Assembly (NCBI RefSeq): GCF_003130255.1
Contig: NZ_NRCN01000001.1
Location: forward strand, 372,001-436,000
Direction: 5' to 3'
Length of the DNA: 64,000 nt
Origin: Aggregatibacter kilianii
Lineage (GTDB): Bacteria; Pseudomonadota; Gammaproteobacteria; Enterobacterales; Pasteurellaceae
Part shown: one piece after another, positions 1 to 11,828 of the stretch
Numbering within the stretch: the first letter of the stretch is position 1
Layout of the letters: each line of letters begins with the position of its first letter
The notes under the pieces: model-generated
What the model saw: the letters and a program-made list of their open reading frames with translations, nothing else
The model's database searches: none
Told to the model about the DNA's origin: nothing
Position numbers and translations under genes: made by a program

Positions 1-292
1 AATTAATTACAAAAGAATGCCAACCAAACTGGCGCACCGTTTGCTCAATCCCTAATAAGATTTCAACTGAAAAAGGGGTTGTGGCGGTTCCCAAAGATAA
101 CACACCGATGGTTTTGGCAGAGCTTCCTCGAATACTTTGCGCGGCAAGACTCGGCACATAATGTAATTCATCAATTGCTTTTTTGACTACGTCATAGGTT
201 TTTTTAGATAACTTTTCCGGGTTGTTGAGTGCTCTTGATACTGTCATCAGAGAAACACCGGCTAATTGTGCTACGTCTTTTAAGGATGTCAT
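1..292 (-). CDS. LacI-family transcriptional repressor, N-terminal part (runs off window start)
   Basis: The gene starts at 292 on the minus strand and leaves the window at base 1, so only about 97 codons are visible. The N-terminus reads MTSLKDVAQLAGVSLMTVSR, the classic LacI/GalR helix-turn-helix. A hinge with YVPSLAAQSI follows, and then the first strand of the periplasmic-binding-like domain (TIGVLSLGT). It is divergent from lacY, and three operator-like palindromes lie between the two genes. It is therefore the likely lactose or galactoside repressor; the ligand itself cannot be read from this fragment. The start has only a weak ribosome-binding site. Confidence 0.88.
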   Translation of the reverse strand, partial: MTSLKDVAQLAGVSLMTVSRALNNPEKLSKKTYDVVKKAIDELHYVPSLAAQSIRGSSAKTIGVLSLGTATTPFSVEILLGIEQTVRQFGWHSFVIN

Positions 293-348
293 TTTTTCTC
301 GAATCATTGGTGAATTTATTGCTTATCATAAAATTTTTTGCGATTTTA

Positions 349-360
349 GTTAACGTTAAC
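349..360. promoter_or_regulatory. LacI-type operator O1
   Basis: GTTAACGTTAAC is a perfect 12-bp palindrome with the central CG typical of LacI/GalR operators. With flanking A and T it extends to 14 bp (348-361). It is the copy nearest the repressor gene. Two one-mismatch copies lie at 396-407 and 458-469. Confidence 0.7.
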
Positions 361-369
361 TTTTTATTT

Positions 370-385
370 TGTGATCTGTATCACA
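370..385. promoter_or_regulatory. CRP-cAMP binding site 1 of the lac region
   Basis: TGTGA-N6-TCACA matches the CRP half-sites perfectly. It lies between operators O1 and O2 in the intergenic region shared by the repressor gene and lacY. Confidence 0.8.
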
Positions 386-395
386 AAAAACAAAT

Positions 396-407
396 GTTAA
401 TGTTAAC
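396..407. promoter_or_regulatory. LacI-type operator O2
   Basis: GTTAATGTTAAC differs from O1 at one position. It lies between the two CRP sites, 47 bp from O1 and 62 bp from O3, measured start to start. Confidence 0.6.
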
Positions 408-410
408 ATT

Positions 411-426
411 TGTGACTTGCTTCACA
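411..426. promoter_or_regulatory. CRP-cAMP binding site 2 of the lac region
   Basis: TGTGA-N6-TCACA is a second perfect site. Its centre is about 60 bp upstream of the start point predicted from the promoter at 444-471. That is the class I activation geometry known from the E. coli lac promoter. Confidence 0.8.
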
Positions 427-443
427 TTTTCATCATAAATGTG

Positions 444-471
444 TTTACATTATGAGTGATAACGTTAACAT
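444..471 (+). promoter_or_regulatory. Predicted lacYZ promoter
   Basis: A TTTACA -35 (444-449) is followed after 16 bp by TAACAT (466-471) as a -10. The -10 overlaps operator O3, so a bound repressor would block RNA polymerase directly. The -10 match is modest and the exact start point is inferred. Confidence 0.5.
458..469. promoter_or_regulatory. LacI-type operator O3, overlapping the promoter
   Basis: GATAACGTTAAC has one mismatch to the O1 palindrome. It overlaps the predicted -10 box and lies 41 bp before the lacY start codon. Confidence 0.65.
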
Positions 472-510
472 TTTAGCCAATTTAATGTTAAATAGACACA
501 GAGGTGTGAG

Positions 511-1767
511 ATGAGCAATCAAACTTCATCTAAATCGCAATACTTAACCAATAGTAATTATTGGATTTTTAGTGCGTATTTTTTTGCTTTTTTCTTCATT
601 ATGGCGACCTGTCATCCTTTTTTAGGGATTTGGCTCGGTGATATTCACGGATTAAAAGGGGAGAAAATTGGCTACGTCTTTTCGTTCATTTCTCTTTTTG
701 CTTTACTCTTTCAGCCTATTTTAGGATTTTTATCTGATAAATTAGGTATTCGAAAACATCTGCTTTGGCTACTTGCGATATTACTTCTTTTCTATGCACC
801 ATTCTTTATTTATGTTTTTGCTCCGTTATTGAAAACCAATTTATGGTTGGGGGTTATTGCCGGAGGTGCATATATGGGATTTGTGTTCCAAGCAGGCGCA
901 CCAGCATCAGAAGCCTACATTGAGCGTATCAGCCATTTAAACGGGTTTGAATATGGAAGAACACGGCTATTCGGGATGTTAGGTTGGGCAATCTGTGCCT
1001 CTATTGCAGGCAATTTGTATAGTTCTCAACCGAATGCGGTTTTCTGCCTTGGTTCCGCCACTGCCGTTGTGTTATTGGTTCTGATTTTCCTTGCAAAAAC
1101 AGATGGTAATAATACAGTTCAAGTAGTGGAACAATTAGGTGTAAATAAAAGTCCAATTACACTAAAACAAGCCTTAAAGCTCTTTTCTCTACCTCGTTTC
1201 TGGGCATTATTAACTTATGTTGTTGGAGTGGCTTGTGTTTATGACATTTTTGACCAGCAATTTGGTAATTTCTTCAATACGTTTTTTGAATCTAAAGAAC
1301 AAGGAATGAAATTCTTTGGTTATGTAACAACGGGAGGAGAGCTATTAAATGCAACAATTATGTTTTTCGTGCCTTTATTGATTAATCGTATTGGGGCAAA
1401 GAATGCGTTATTGATTGCAGGAACAATTATGAGTATTCGCATTATGGGCTCATCTTTTGCAACAGAAGCATGGCATGTGATTGTATTAAAAACATTACAT
1501 ATGTTTGAAGTACCATTCTATTTGGTTGGAGTATTTAAATATATTACTGATGTTTTTGAAGTCCGTTTCTCCGCAACCATTTATTTAGTCTCTTGTCACT
1601 TTTCAAAGCAGATTGGTAATATGATTTTATCGCCTGCCGTAGGGACTTTATATGACATGTATGGTTTTCAATCTACCTATTTTATCTTAGGTTGTATTGC
1701 TCTTGCATTTACATCAGTTTCTGTATTTACTTTAGTAAATACCAAGAAATTAGTGAACAACGCTTAA
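511..1767 (+). CDS. lacY: Lactose permease (LacY, oligosaccharide:H+ symporter)
   Basis: This inner-membrane MFS symporter of 418 residues is a full-length LacY (E. coli 417) and takes up lactose with a proton. The functional residues of E. coli LacY align: the Glu in EAYIE (sugar, E126), the second Arg of GRTR (R144), the Glu of GGELLNA (E269), the Arg in MSIRIMGSS (R302), and His/Glu in LHMFEVPF (H322, E325). The DIFDQQF segment of helix VII is also kept. The start is preceded by an AGAGG-like ribosome site. It is the first gene of a lacY-lacZ operon, the reverse of the E. coli order, and is controlled by the repressor and CRP sites upstream. Confidence 0.96.
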   Translation: MSNQTSSKSQYLTNSNYWIFSAYFFAFFFIMATCHPFLGIWLGDIHGLKGEKIGYVFSFISLFALLFQPILGFLSDKLGIRKHLLWLLAILLLFYAPFFIYVFAPLLKTNLWLGVIAGGAYMGFVFQAGAPASEAYIERISHLNGFEYGRTRLFGMLGWAICASIAGNLYSSQPNAVFCLGSATAVVLLVLIFLAKTDGNNTVQVVEQLGVNKSPITLKQALKLFSLPRFWALLTYVVGVACVYDIFDQQFGNFFNTFFESKEQGMKFFGYVTTGGELLNATIMFFVPLLINRIGAKNALLIAGTIMSIRIMGSSFATEAWHVIVLKTLHMFEVPFYLVGVFKYITDVFEVRFSATIYLVSCHFSKQIGNMILSPAVGTLYDMYGFQSTYFILGCIALAFTSVSVFTLVNTKKLVNNA

Positions 1768-4824
<3,057 letters not shown>

Positions 4825-4852
4825 AGAGACAATATATCAAATTAACTACAAC

Positions 4853-4881
4853 AAAAACCGCCTTCAGTGAAGGCGGTTTTT
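4853..4881. terminator. Intrinsic terminator after lacZ
   Basis: A 12-bp stem (AAAACCGCCTTC-type arms) closes a short loop, with A-rich flank on the left and a T run on the right. It can stop transcription from both sides, ending lacYZ. A weaker CCCTG/CAGGG hairpin follows at 4918-4933. Confidence 0.85.
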
Positions 4882-5006
4882 CATTAGAGCGAGACAAAGT
4901 CTGGCTATAATGAAAAACCCTGTATTATCAGGGCTTTTCTATTTCATCATATTTCAAAGGCATTGTACGACTTCATAAATGTTACAATATCTGACCGCAC
5001 TTTTTA

Positions 5007-5036
5007 GATTAAAGGCTCGCCTAAGAAACGCGAGCC
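5007..5036 (-). terminator. Terminator of the ABC transporter operon
   Basis: GGCTCGC/GCGAGCC forms a 7-bp stem with a 9-nt loop, 28 bp beyond the stop codon of the binding-protein gene. A T-rich stretch follows on the minus strand. Confidence 0.65.
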
Positions 5037-5063
5037 AATATTTCATATCATATTTTCATCAAC

Positions 5064-6155
5064 TTAACGTGAAATCACCTCTTTTGTGAAAGATTCCATT
5101 TCTGCTTTGCGCCATGGCGTTGAGAAGAAAATAGTGTCTTTCAAGCCGGATTGGTTATCCAGCGGGCGTACACCAAATTCTTCGCTTAATTTTTGTTGCA
5201 CTTCAGGCGAAGTAATCCAATGGACGAAAACAAGCGATGCAGCCAGATTCGGGGCATTTTTTGCTACGGTCACAACATTACCACCACCCGGCATACCAAA
5301 TTTTGGTACATAGAATTTCAAGCGGTCAGTAATCGCACCTTGTTTTTGCAAACTGAATAAGTGATCTTGCCATGCGGAAACAATCACCAATTCACCGTCA
5401 TTTAAGCGGGTTAAACTATCAGCATTGGAGGCTGTGCGGATTAACGCATCTTTTTTACTGCTAAACCAATCCCAAGTTTTCTTCCAACTGGCGATTTGGG
5501 CTTCATCAATTTTATCGGTGCGGTAGTCATAGTCGCCGTTGATATACACTAAAGCGCGCTGAATAAATGCATTACCGGAACTGCCGCCGTTCGGATCAGA
5601 ATAACCGAATTTTTTCGGATTTTTATCAATATAATTTTCCATATCAGCCCAAGATTGTGGCAACTCCTCTTCTTTAATTCGCAGCGGATCATATGCCAAA
5701 CCCGTTTGGTTACCCCAATAACCTACTGCCACATCACCTAATTCTACCCCTTGCAAATGATGGTTCAGTTTATCGAAATTCGGTAAATTGTTGAGTTTGA
5801 CAAGAATGTCATTTTTCGCCACGTTACCGAGTCTATCTGCATTCAGAACGATAACGTCCATTTTTCCGGTTTCCAAGTTTTTCTCGGCAATCAGTTTATT
5901 AATATTGCCGTCCAATGTACCTTCCGGCACCTTGACTTTAATGCCGTATTGACTTTCAAATGCTTTGACGAAATTACGAAATTGCGGCTGTAAATACCAC
6001 ACACTGACCGTGACCTTTCCCTCTTTTTTCGCCAGTTCTTCAATTTCAGCCCAAGATTTTCCGCTTAAATCCGTCGCGGCTGAGGCAAGCGTGCTTACAG
6101 CCAATGCTGTAGCGGTAAGACCAATAGAAATGAGTTTACGAATATTTTTTTGCAT
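5064..6155 (-). CDS. ABC transporter periplasmic substrate-binding protein
   Basis: This 363-residue protein has a clear Sec signal peptide (positive MQKNIRK, hydrophobic core, AxA-type cleavage after LASAA), so it is periplasmic. The mature part looks like the binding proteins that serve ferric iron, polyamines, thiamine or phosphonates (opening with GKVTVSVWY). It is the last gene of a four-gene importer operon, 19 bp after the second permease. The ligand cannot be assigned from sequence alone. The transporter resembles the Pot/Afu type, but PotD hallmark residues were not verified. Confidence 0.75.
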   Translation of the reverse strand: MQKNIRKLISIGLTATALAVSTLASAATDLSGKSWAEIEELAKKEGKVTVSVWYLQPQFRNFVKAFESQYGIKVKVPEGTLDGNINKLIAEKNLETGKMDVIVLNADRLGNVAKNDILVKLNNLPNFDKLNHHLQGVELGDVAVGYWGNQTGLAYDPLRIKEEELPQSWADMENYIDKNPKKFGYSDPNGGSSGNAFIQRALVYINGDYDYRTDKIDEAQIASWKKTWDWFSSKKDALIRTASNADSLTRLNDGELVIVSAWQDHLFSLQKQGAITDRLKFYVPKFGMPGGGNVVTVAKNAPNLAASLVFVHWITSPEVQQKLSEEFGVRPLDNQSGLKDTIFFSTPWRKAEMESFTKEVISR

Positions 6156-6174
6156 AAGTTTCTCCTTTTTAAAA

Positions 6175-7026
6175 TTATGCTTTTCCTGTGGATTGAGAGA
6201 GATAATTCCCTTTCAGTAATTTTTCGATAATCATCATTAAAATGATGTTCGGCACCAACAAGATGATAGACACCACGGCCGCATTTGGGCGAATGAAAGA
6301 ATAGCCTAGGAAGGAATATAAAATCGTTGGCACAGTGATGAAATCCGGTGAGCCGATAACGAAGGCGATAGCAAATTCTTCGATACTTTTCACCAAACAG
6401 AAAATAATCGATGCCAAAAAACTTGGTTTTAACATCGGCATATACACGTCTTTGAATACGGTAAATTTAGATGCCCCCAAGTCACGACTGGCATCAATCA
6501 GGTCTTGCGGAACAGAAGAAAAACCCGCGGATAAAATCCGAATAGCGTAAGGTAAAGTGAGCACGACGTGGCCGATAACAATGCCGATAAACGGATTATT
6601 AATATTTAAATCCAATAACATACGGCTGAAAAACAACGCGATAATCATGCCCGGAATAACCAAGGGAATTAGCGTTAATAATTCCGCTAATTTTTTGCCT
6701 CTAAACTCCATGCGACCAAAAGCATAGGCTGTTGGTAGAGAAAGCAAAATGGTGATCAAAGAAACCGTGGGCGCGATGGTATAACTGTTAAACATAGCCT
6801 CCGGTAAAGACGTGGTTTCCCATACGATTTTCCAACGTTCAAAAGATAAGGATTGTGGGAAAATATCCGGATAACTCCAAGGCTTTGCCGGATCCACCAA
6901 TGACCACAGGCCCGCCATCAAAAACGGTAAAAACAACCAAATAAAATTGGCAAGAATAAAGAAGGTTAAGGAAATACGTGCGATTAATCGACCATTTTTC
7001 GTTGTGATTTGTGCGGAACTGCTCAT
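6175..7026 (-). CDS. ABC transporter permease (PotC-like)
   Basis: This 283-residue inner-membrane permease has about six hydrophobic helices. Its cytoplasmic EAA loop, DASRDLGASKFTVFKD, contacts the ATPase. Its start overlaps the stop of the preceding permease by 4 bp, indicating translational coupling. Together with the partner at 7023-7892 it forms the heterodimeric channel of the importer. Confidence 0.85.
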   Translation of the reverse strand: MSSSAQITTKNGRLIARISLTFFILANFIWLFLPFLMAGLWSLVDPAKPWSYPDIFPQSLSFERWKIVWETTSLPEAMFNSYTIAPTVSLITILLSLPTAYAFGRMEFRGKKLAELLTLIPLVIPGMIIALFFSRMLLDLNINNPFIGIVIGHVVLTLPYAIRILSAGFSSVPQDLIDASRDLGASKFTVFKDVYMPMLKPSFLASIIFCLVKSIEEFAIAFVIGSPDFITVPTILYSFLGYSFIRPNAAVVSIILLVPNIILMMIIEKLLKGNYLSQSTGKA

Positions 7027-7892
7027 TTTACTTCTCCACGTTTGACGGCTAATGGTTTAATCAGTAATGACACTAAAATGGTGAAAAAGGCTGAGGTTAG
7101 CATAATGGTTAATGCCATGACCGCACTTTGATTCCACTCTTCAAATTCATAGGCGGACATTTGCATTAAACGCGCTAAAGAATAAGTGCTACGCGGACCG
7201 GCGATGCTATAAAAGGCAAAATCGCCCAATGCGCCGATAAAGATCAAAATAAAAGAAACTTGCACCGCACCTAAGGTCAGCGGAAAGATCACATAACGAA
7301 AACGTTGCCAAGGGCTCGAACCTAAATTTGCAGCGGCATCTAATAAATCGGTTTTCAACGAATTGACCGCCCCACCAATAAGAATTAAAGCAAAAGGAAT
7401 GTTTTTCCACATTTGTAAAATCACTACCCCCCAGCCAAATTCGTCATTTTGGAGGGTTTTCGGTTCGTCCCAAATGCCCAAATAAACGAATACTTCGTTA
7501 AGAATGCCGTGGTAAGAAATCATATTGACGAACAAAAAGGCGGCCACCAATCCCGGTACCAACATAGGTGCCCGCAAGATGGTGATGATCGTTACCTTGG
7601 CAGGCAATTTTTTACGCAACCACATGGCAATAGGATAAGCCACGATGATGGATAAAATCGCCCCTAATAAGGATACTTTTACGGAATAAATATACGAATT
7701 TTGAAATACGGGACTGTTTAATACCGCCTGCCAATATTCCAGGCTAAATTGGCTTTCCTCACCGCCCATGCTGTACAAACCGAGGCTTTGTGAAACCACA
7801 ATATAGAATGTGGATCCCATTAAAAATAAGATCGTACCCAGGCCACTACACAGCAAGAGCCATGCTTTCAGATCATTTTTCAGATTTTTCAT
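7023..7892 (-). CDS. ABC transporter permease (PotB-like)
   Basis: This 289-residue membrane protein carries an N-terminal helix and the usual binding-protein-dependent transport domain. The EAA motif is DAAANLGSSPWQRFRY. It overlaps both neighbours by 4 bp, so ATPase, permease and permease are translationally coupled. The substrate is unknown. Confidence 0.85.
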   Translation of the reverse strand: MKNLKNDLKAWLLLCSGLGTILFLMGSTFYIVVSQSLGLYSMGGEESQFSLEYWQAVLNSPVFQNSYIYSVKVSLLGAILSIIVAYPIAMWLRKKLPAKVTIITILRAPMLVPGLVAAFLFVNMISYHGILNEVFVYLGIWDEPKTLQNDEFGWGVVILQMWKNIPFALILIGGAVNSLKTDLLDAAANLGSSPWQRFRYVIFPLTLGAVQVSFILIFIGALGDFAFYSIAGPRSTYSLARLMQMSAYEFEEWNQSAVMALTIMLTSAFFTILVSLLIKPLAVKRGEVK

Positions 7893-8959
7893 TTTACGGA
7901 CTCCAAAAATTTAATTGCGTGGCGAGGAATCGTAAAGGTGAGTTTATTGCTAAAACTCGGGCATTTCGTCAGTTGCAAACGTAATTTTTTCTCCTCATCA
8001 TTACGTTTAATAACACCTTGCACTTCCGTGATATTGCCCATAAAAGCCGTGTTGACAATATCCACGGTAATTTGGTTTTCCACTTCCGTTTGGGCGTTTG
8101 GTAACAATTCAATGTCTTCCGGTCGGAAGCAAATATAAATCCGTTCCGATTCCGGCTTTTTCTCAGAAAACACGGTGAAATCACCAAAAATAGAACTGAC
8201 CGCATACAGGTTCTCACCGATATTTTTTACATTAGCTTCTGTAATATTCGCGATACCGATAAAATCGGCCACAAAGCGATTTTTCGGGTGATGATAAATA
8301 TCTTGCGGAGAACCGATTTGCTCAATCGCCCCTTTATTTAGCACGATAATTTTATCGGACATGGTTAAGGCTTCCGCCTGATCGTGAGTCACATAAATAC
8401 TGGTTAAATTATATTGCTTGGAAAGTTGCTTAATTTCAAAACGTACACTTTCGCGCAATTTGGCGTCTAAATTCGAAAGCGGCTCATCAAACAAAATCAC
8501 ATCCGGACGGGTTACCATAGCACGGGCTAAGGCGACACGTTGTTGTTGCCCTCCGGAAAGCTCACTGGGTAATTTCAGTTTATGAAACTCTAAATCCATT
8601 TGTTTCAAGGCGAGGTTTAAACGCTGTTTTTGTTCTTCAATATCAATGGAACGTTGTTTTAAACCATAGCAAATATTGTGAGAGACGTTAAGGTGAGGGA
8701 AAAGGGCGTAAGATTGGAAGCACATGGCGGTATTGCGTTTTTCCGGCGGAACATCATTGACATTTTTTCCGCCGATCAGAATTTCACCTTCGTCTGCCAC
8801 ATGAAAGCCGGCAATGAGTTTCAACAACGAGGTTTTACCACAGCCACTAGGCCCCAATAAGGTGACAAACTCGCCTTCTTCGGCAGTAAAAGTAATATTA
8901 TTCGCCGCGTAAAAATCACCAAATTTTTTTGTGATATTTTTAATTTCTAACTTTGCCAT
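7889..8959 (-). CDS. ABC transporter ATP-binding protein (PotA/FbpC-like)
   Basis: This 356-residue cytoplasmic ATPase powers the importer. Walker [10 protein letters not shown], signature LSGGQQQR, Walker [13 protein letters not shown] and the switch His in VTHDQAE are all present. A C-terminal TOBE-type regulatory domain follows (about residues 240-356). I place the start at 8959 (MAKLEIKN) because AGGAAGG lies just upstream; a reading frame extended to 9031 lacks a ribosome site. It is the first gene of the operon. Confidence 0.88.
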   Translation of the reverse strand: MAKLEIKNITKKFGDFYAANNITFTAEEGEFVTLLGPSGCGKTSLLKLIAGFHVADEGEILIGGKNVNDVPPEKRNTAMCFQSYALFPHLNVSHNICYGLKQRSIDIEEQKQRLNLALKQMDLEFHKLKLPSELSGGQQQRVALARAMVTRPDVILFDEPLSNLDAKLRESVRFEIKQLSKQYNLTSIYVTHDQAEALTMSDKIIVLNKGAIEQIGSPQDIYHHPKNRFVADFIGIANITEANVKNIGENLYAVSSIFGDFTVFSEKKPESERIYICFRPEDIELLPNAQTEVENQITVDIVNTAFMGNITEVQGVIKRNDEEKKLRLQLTKCPSFSNKLTFTIPRHAIKFLESVK

Positions 8960-9002
8960 GTTGACATCCTTCCTGCTTGGCTTATTTGAATTTATTGATG
9001 TA

Positions 9003-9031
9003 TTAATAAACTTGCAAGAATGGGGTGTCAA
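9003..9031 (-). promoter_or_regulatory. Promoter of the ABC transporter operon
   Basis: TTGACA (9026-9031 on the complement) is separated by exactly 17 bp from TATTAA (9003-9008). The predicted start is near 8996, leaving a leader of about 37 nt. Confidence 0.7.
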
Positions 9032-9057
9032 TTAAATAGGCTGGAGAATCTTGGATT

Positions 9058-9073
9058 CGTGATAAGGATCACA
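9058..9073. promoter_or_regulatory. CRP-like site upstream of the ABC transporter operon
   Basis: CGTGA-N6-TCACA has one mismatch to the CRP consensus. Its centre is about 70 bp upstream of the predicted start, a position used for class I activation. This suggests catabolite control and hints at a carbon-containing ligand. Confidence 0.6.
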
Positions 9074-9103
9074 TTATAAAAATGGCGATGTTGAGAAAGG
9101 AAA

Positions 9104-9150
9104 AAATAAAAGTGCGGTCATAAAATCTATCAAATTTTTTGACCGCACTT
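9104..9150 (-). terminator. Terminator after selD made of paired uptake signals
   Basis: AAGTGCGGTCA (9110-9120) pairs with TGACCGCACTT (9140-9150). A T-rich tract follows on the minus strand. It lies 18 bp downstream of the selD stop. Confidence 0.75.
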
Positions 9151-9167
9151 CTATAAGAAAATTAACG

Positions 9168-10250
9168 CTATTTCACCACAATAAATTCCGGTGTTGCTTG
9201 TCTTTCGATTAATTTACCTACCGGAGAAAGCTCCACGCCGGCTTTTTGTGCCACGGTGAACATTTCGCTTTCTGCTTCCGGTTTAACGGCAATCAGTAAG
9301 CCGCCGGAAGTTTGTGGGTCACATAACACGGCTTTTTGTAGATCGGTTATCGCTGCGATTTTGTGTCCGTAGCTGTCGAAATTGCGGTTAGTGCCACCCG
9401 GAATGCAACCTTGAGCGATATAATCATACACGCCGTCTAAGGTTTTAACATTGACGAAATCCACTTCGGCATTGAGGTTGGAACCTTCACAAATTTCGGC
9501 TAAATGGCCTAACAAGCCGAACCCCGTCACGTCAGTCATGGCGGTAACGCCCTCAATGTTTGAGAATTCGCTTCCTACCAGATTCATTTGGCACATCCAT
9601 TGGGTTGCTAAGCCCTTGTGTTCTGCTTTTAATTTACCTTTTTTCTCGGCGGTAGTAAGCACGCCAATGCCTAACGGTTTGGTTAAATACAGATTACAGC
9701 CTGCTTGTGCCGTTGCATTTCGTTTCACTTTTTCCGTGTCAATAATACCAGTGACCGCTAAGCCAAAAATCGGCTCGGGAGAATCAATGGAATGTCCGCC
9801 GGCAAGGGCAATACCCGCTTCCTGACAAGCAAATCGACCGCCTTCGATAATACGTTGCGCCACACCGGCAGGTAATTTATTAATCGGAAAACCAAACACC
9901 GCAATCGCCATAATCGGCTTGCCGCCCATAGCAAAAATATCACTCACGGCATTGGTTGCCGCAATGCGTCCGAAATCAAAAGGATCGTCCACAATCGGCA
10001 TGAAAAAGTCCGTGGTACTGATAATCGATGTACCATTACCTAAATCATAAACTGCCGCGTCATCTTTGGTGTCATTACCCACCAACAAATTCGGATCAAT
10101 AAACGGTGCCATTTCGGTATGCAAAATTTCCTCTAAAACCTTAGGCGATATTTTGCAACCTCAACCTGCGCCGTGACTATATTGGGTCAGTCGAATGTCA
10201 TCCGTTACAACGCATTCATCTTGCACGCCGTGCAAAGCCAGTTCTGTCAT
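9168..10250 (-). CDS. selD: Selenide, water dikinase (selenophosphate synthase), selenocysteine-containing
   Basis: SelD makes selenophosphate from selenide and ATP for selenocysteine and selenouridine synthesis. The true gene starts at 10250 behind a GGAG site and reads [12 protein letters not shown]. It continues through an in-frame TGA at codon 30 (10161-10163) to 9168, giving 360 residues. The context [15 protein letters not shown] aligns with [15 protein letters not shown] of Cys-type SelD, so TGA replaces the catalytic Cys (E. coli C17). Lys of GCK and the [23 protein letters not shown] and [11 protein letters not shown] motifs are present. A conventional gene finder would truncate it to 318 residues starting at 10124. 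Selenoprotein SelD is known from H. influenzae. Confidence 0.93.
10120..10163 (-). promoter_or_regulatory. Bacterial SECIS element in selD
   Basis: Immediately 3' of the UGA (10161-10163), TGCAAAAT (10157-10150) pairs with ATTTTGCA (10127-10120), an 8-bp stem. Inside it CTAA/TTAG closes a GGUU tetraloop (10140-10137), with CC/GG pairs around a bulged A. A stem with an apical G/U-containing loop this far from UGA fits the SelB-binding hairpins of bacterial selenoprotein mRNAs. Confidence 0.75.
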
Positions 10251-10337
10251 GTTTACTCCATTTTTATCAAAAACGGGGAAATTATAGCCTCATTACACAT
10301 GAGATTCATTATTTGAAATCAATTTATAACAAGAATA

Positions 10338-10372
10338 AAAAATGCGGCCAAAATTGACCGCACTTTGTTGTA
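10338..10372 (-). terminator. Probable terminator after pntB
   Basis: An imperfect inverted pair of uptake-signal-like sequences (TGCGGcCAA/TTGaCCGCA) lies 22 bp beyond the pntB stop, followed by TTTTTTATTC on the minus strand. Confidence 0.55.
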
Positions 10373-10393
10373 ATTTGTGAATTCAAACGCAAA

Positions 10394-11818
10394 TTACAAT
10401 GCTTTTAAGATGTCATCCACACGTTCTTTGGCGTCACCAAACAGCATTTGGGTGTTTTCTTTGAAGAAGAGCGGATTTTGTACGCCTGCGTAGCCGGTAT
10501 TCATTGAGCGTTTGAATACCACCACGTTAGCCGCTTTCCACACTTCTAATACCGGCATGCCGGCGATTGGGCTGTTCGGGTCATCCATAGCGGCCGGGTT
10601 CACGGTGTCGTTCGCACCGATAACCAAAACGGTGTCGGTGTCGGCGAAATCGTCGTTGATTTCATCCATTTCTAACACGATATCGTAAGGCACTTTTGCT
10701 TCCGCTAATAACACGTTCATGTGGCCCGGCAAACGTCCGGCAACCGGATGGATACCGAAACGCACGTTCACGCCACGTTCACGTAATTTTTGCGTGATTT
10801 CCGCCACCGGATATTGCGCTTGCGCCACCGCCATGCCGTACCCCGGGGTGATGATCACAGAGCTAGAATTTTTCAATAATTCCGCCACTTCTTCTGCGGT
10901 TGTTTCACGGTGTTCGCCTTGTTCCGTATCAGAAGACACTTGAACGTCATTACCGAATCCACCTGCAATAACGCTGATGAAAGAACGGTTCATGGCTTTA
11001 CACATGATGTAAGATAAGATCGCACCGGAAGAACCGACAAGCGCACCGGTCACGATTAACAAGTCATTGCTAAGCATGAAACCTGCCGCCGCAGCCGCCC
11101 AACCGGAATAGGAGTTCAACATGGAAACCACTACCGGCATGTCAGCACCACCAATAGATGCGACCAAGTGCCAACCGAATGCAAGGGCAATTACCGTCAT
11201 GAGCAATACCGGGAAGATATTGTCCGGATTATTTAAGAACGACACCATTAATAACGCAGAAACCACAAGCGCCGCTAAGTTTAATTTGTGGCGGTGTGGC
11301 AACATTAAGGCTTTAGAATCAATTTTTCCGCTTAATTTACCGAATGCCACCACCGATCCGGTGAACGTCACCGCACCAATGAAGATACCTAGGAATACTT
11401 CTACGTTATGCACGCTGGCAAGTGCGGCTTGTTCTGCAAGGAATTTCACCTGTTCCGTATCACTTAAACCGCCCGGCATGGTTGGAATGTCGTGCAAGCC
11501 GTAGCTGTTATAACCTACCAATACGGCAGCCAAACCCACGAAGCTGTGCAAGATAGCGACCAATTCCGGCATTTCGGTCATTTCGACTTTTAATGCACGT
11601 TGAATACCGATCGCACCACCGATGATCATGGCGATGATGATCCACAATGTGCCTTCGGATTTCGGTCCGAAAATGGTAGCGACAAGTGCGATACCCATCC
11701 CGATAATACCGTACCAACAACCCGCTTTTGCAGTTTCATGTTTAGAAAGACCGGCTAAGCTCATAATGAAGAGCAACGCTGCCACAATATATGCAGCTTG
11801 TACAAAACCTTCTGACAT
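10394..11818 (-). CDS. pntB: NAD(P) transhydrogenase subunit beta
   Basis: PntB is the membrane and NADP(H)-binding subunit of the proton-translocating transhydrogenase, which makes NADPH from NADH using the proton gradient. The 474 residues (E. coli 462) contain about nine membrane helices. The C-terminal NADP domain shows [29 protein letters not shown] and [12 protein letters not shown] choose the start at 11818 (MSEGFVQ), which follows TAAGGAG; the longer frame to 11878 overlaps pntA and has no site. It lies 10 bp after pntA in one operon. Confidence 0.95.
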   Translation of the reverse strand: MSEGFVQAAYIVAALLFIMSLAGLSKHETAKAGCWYGIIGMGIALVATIFGPKSEGTLWIIIAMIIGGAIGIQRALKVEMTEMPELVAILHSFVGLAAVLVGYNSYGLHDIPTMPGGLSDTEQVKFLAEQAALASVHNVEVFLGIFIGAVTFTGSVVAFGKLSGKIDSKALMLPHRHKLNLAALVVSALLMVSFLNNPDNIFPVLLMTVIALAFGWHLVASIGGADMPVVVSMLNSYSGWAAAAAGFMLSNDLLIVTGALVGSSGAILSYIMCKAMNRSFISVIAGGFGNDVQVSSDTEQGEHRETTAEEVAELLKNSSSVIITPGYGMAVAQAQYPVAEITQKLRERGVNVRFGIHPVAGRLPGHMNVLLAEAKVPYDIVLEMDEINDDFADTDTVLVIGANDTVNPAAMDDPNSPIAGMPVLEVWKAANVVVFKRSMNTGYAGVQNPLFFKENTQMLFGDAKERVDDILKAL

Positions 11819-11828
11819 CGTTTTCTCC

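Noticed and set aside
4913-4937. Second hairpin after lacZ as a small RNA terminator
   Set aside because: Only a 5-bp stem with a short T tract; no promoter between it and the strong terminator at 4853-4881.
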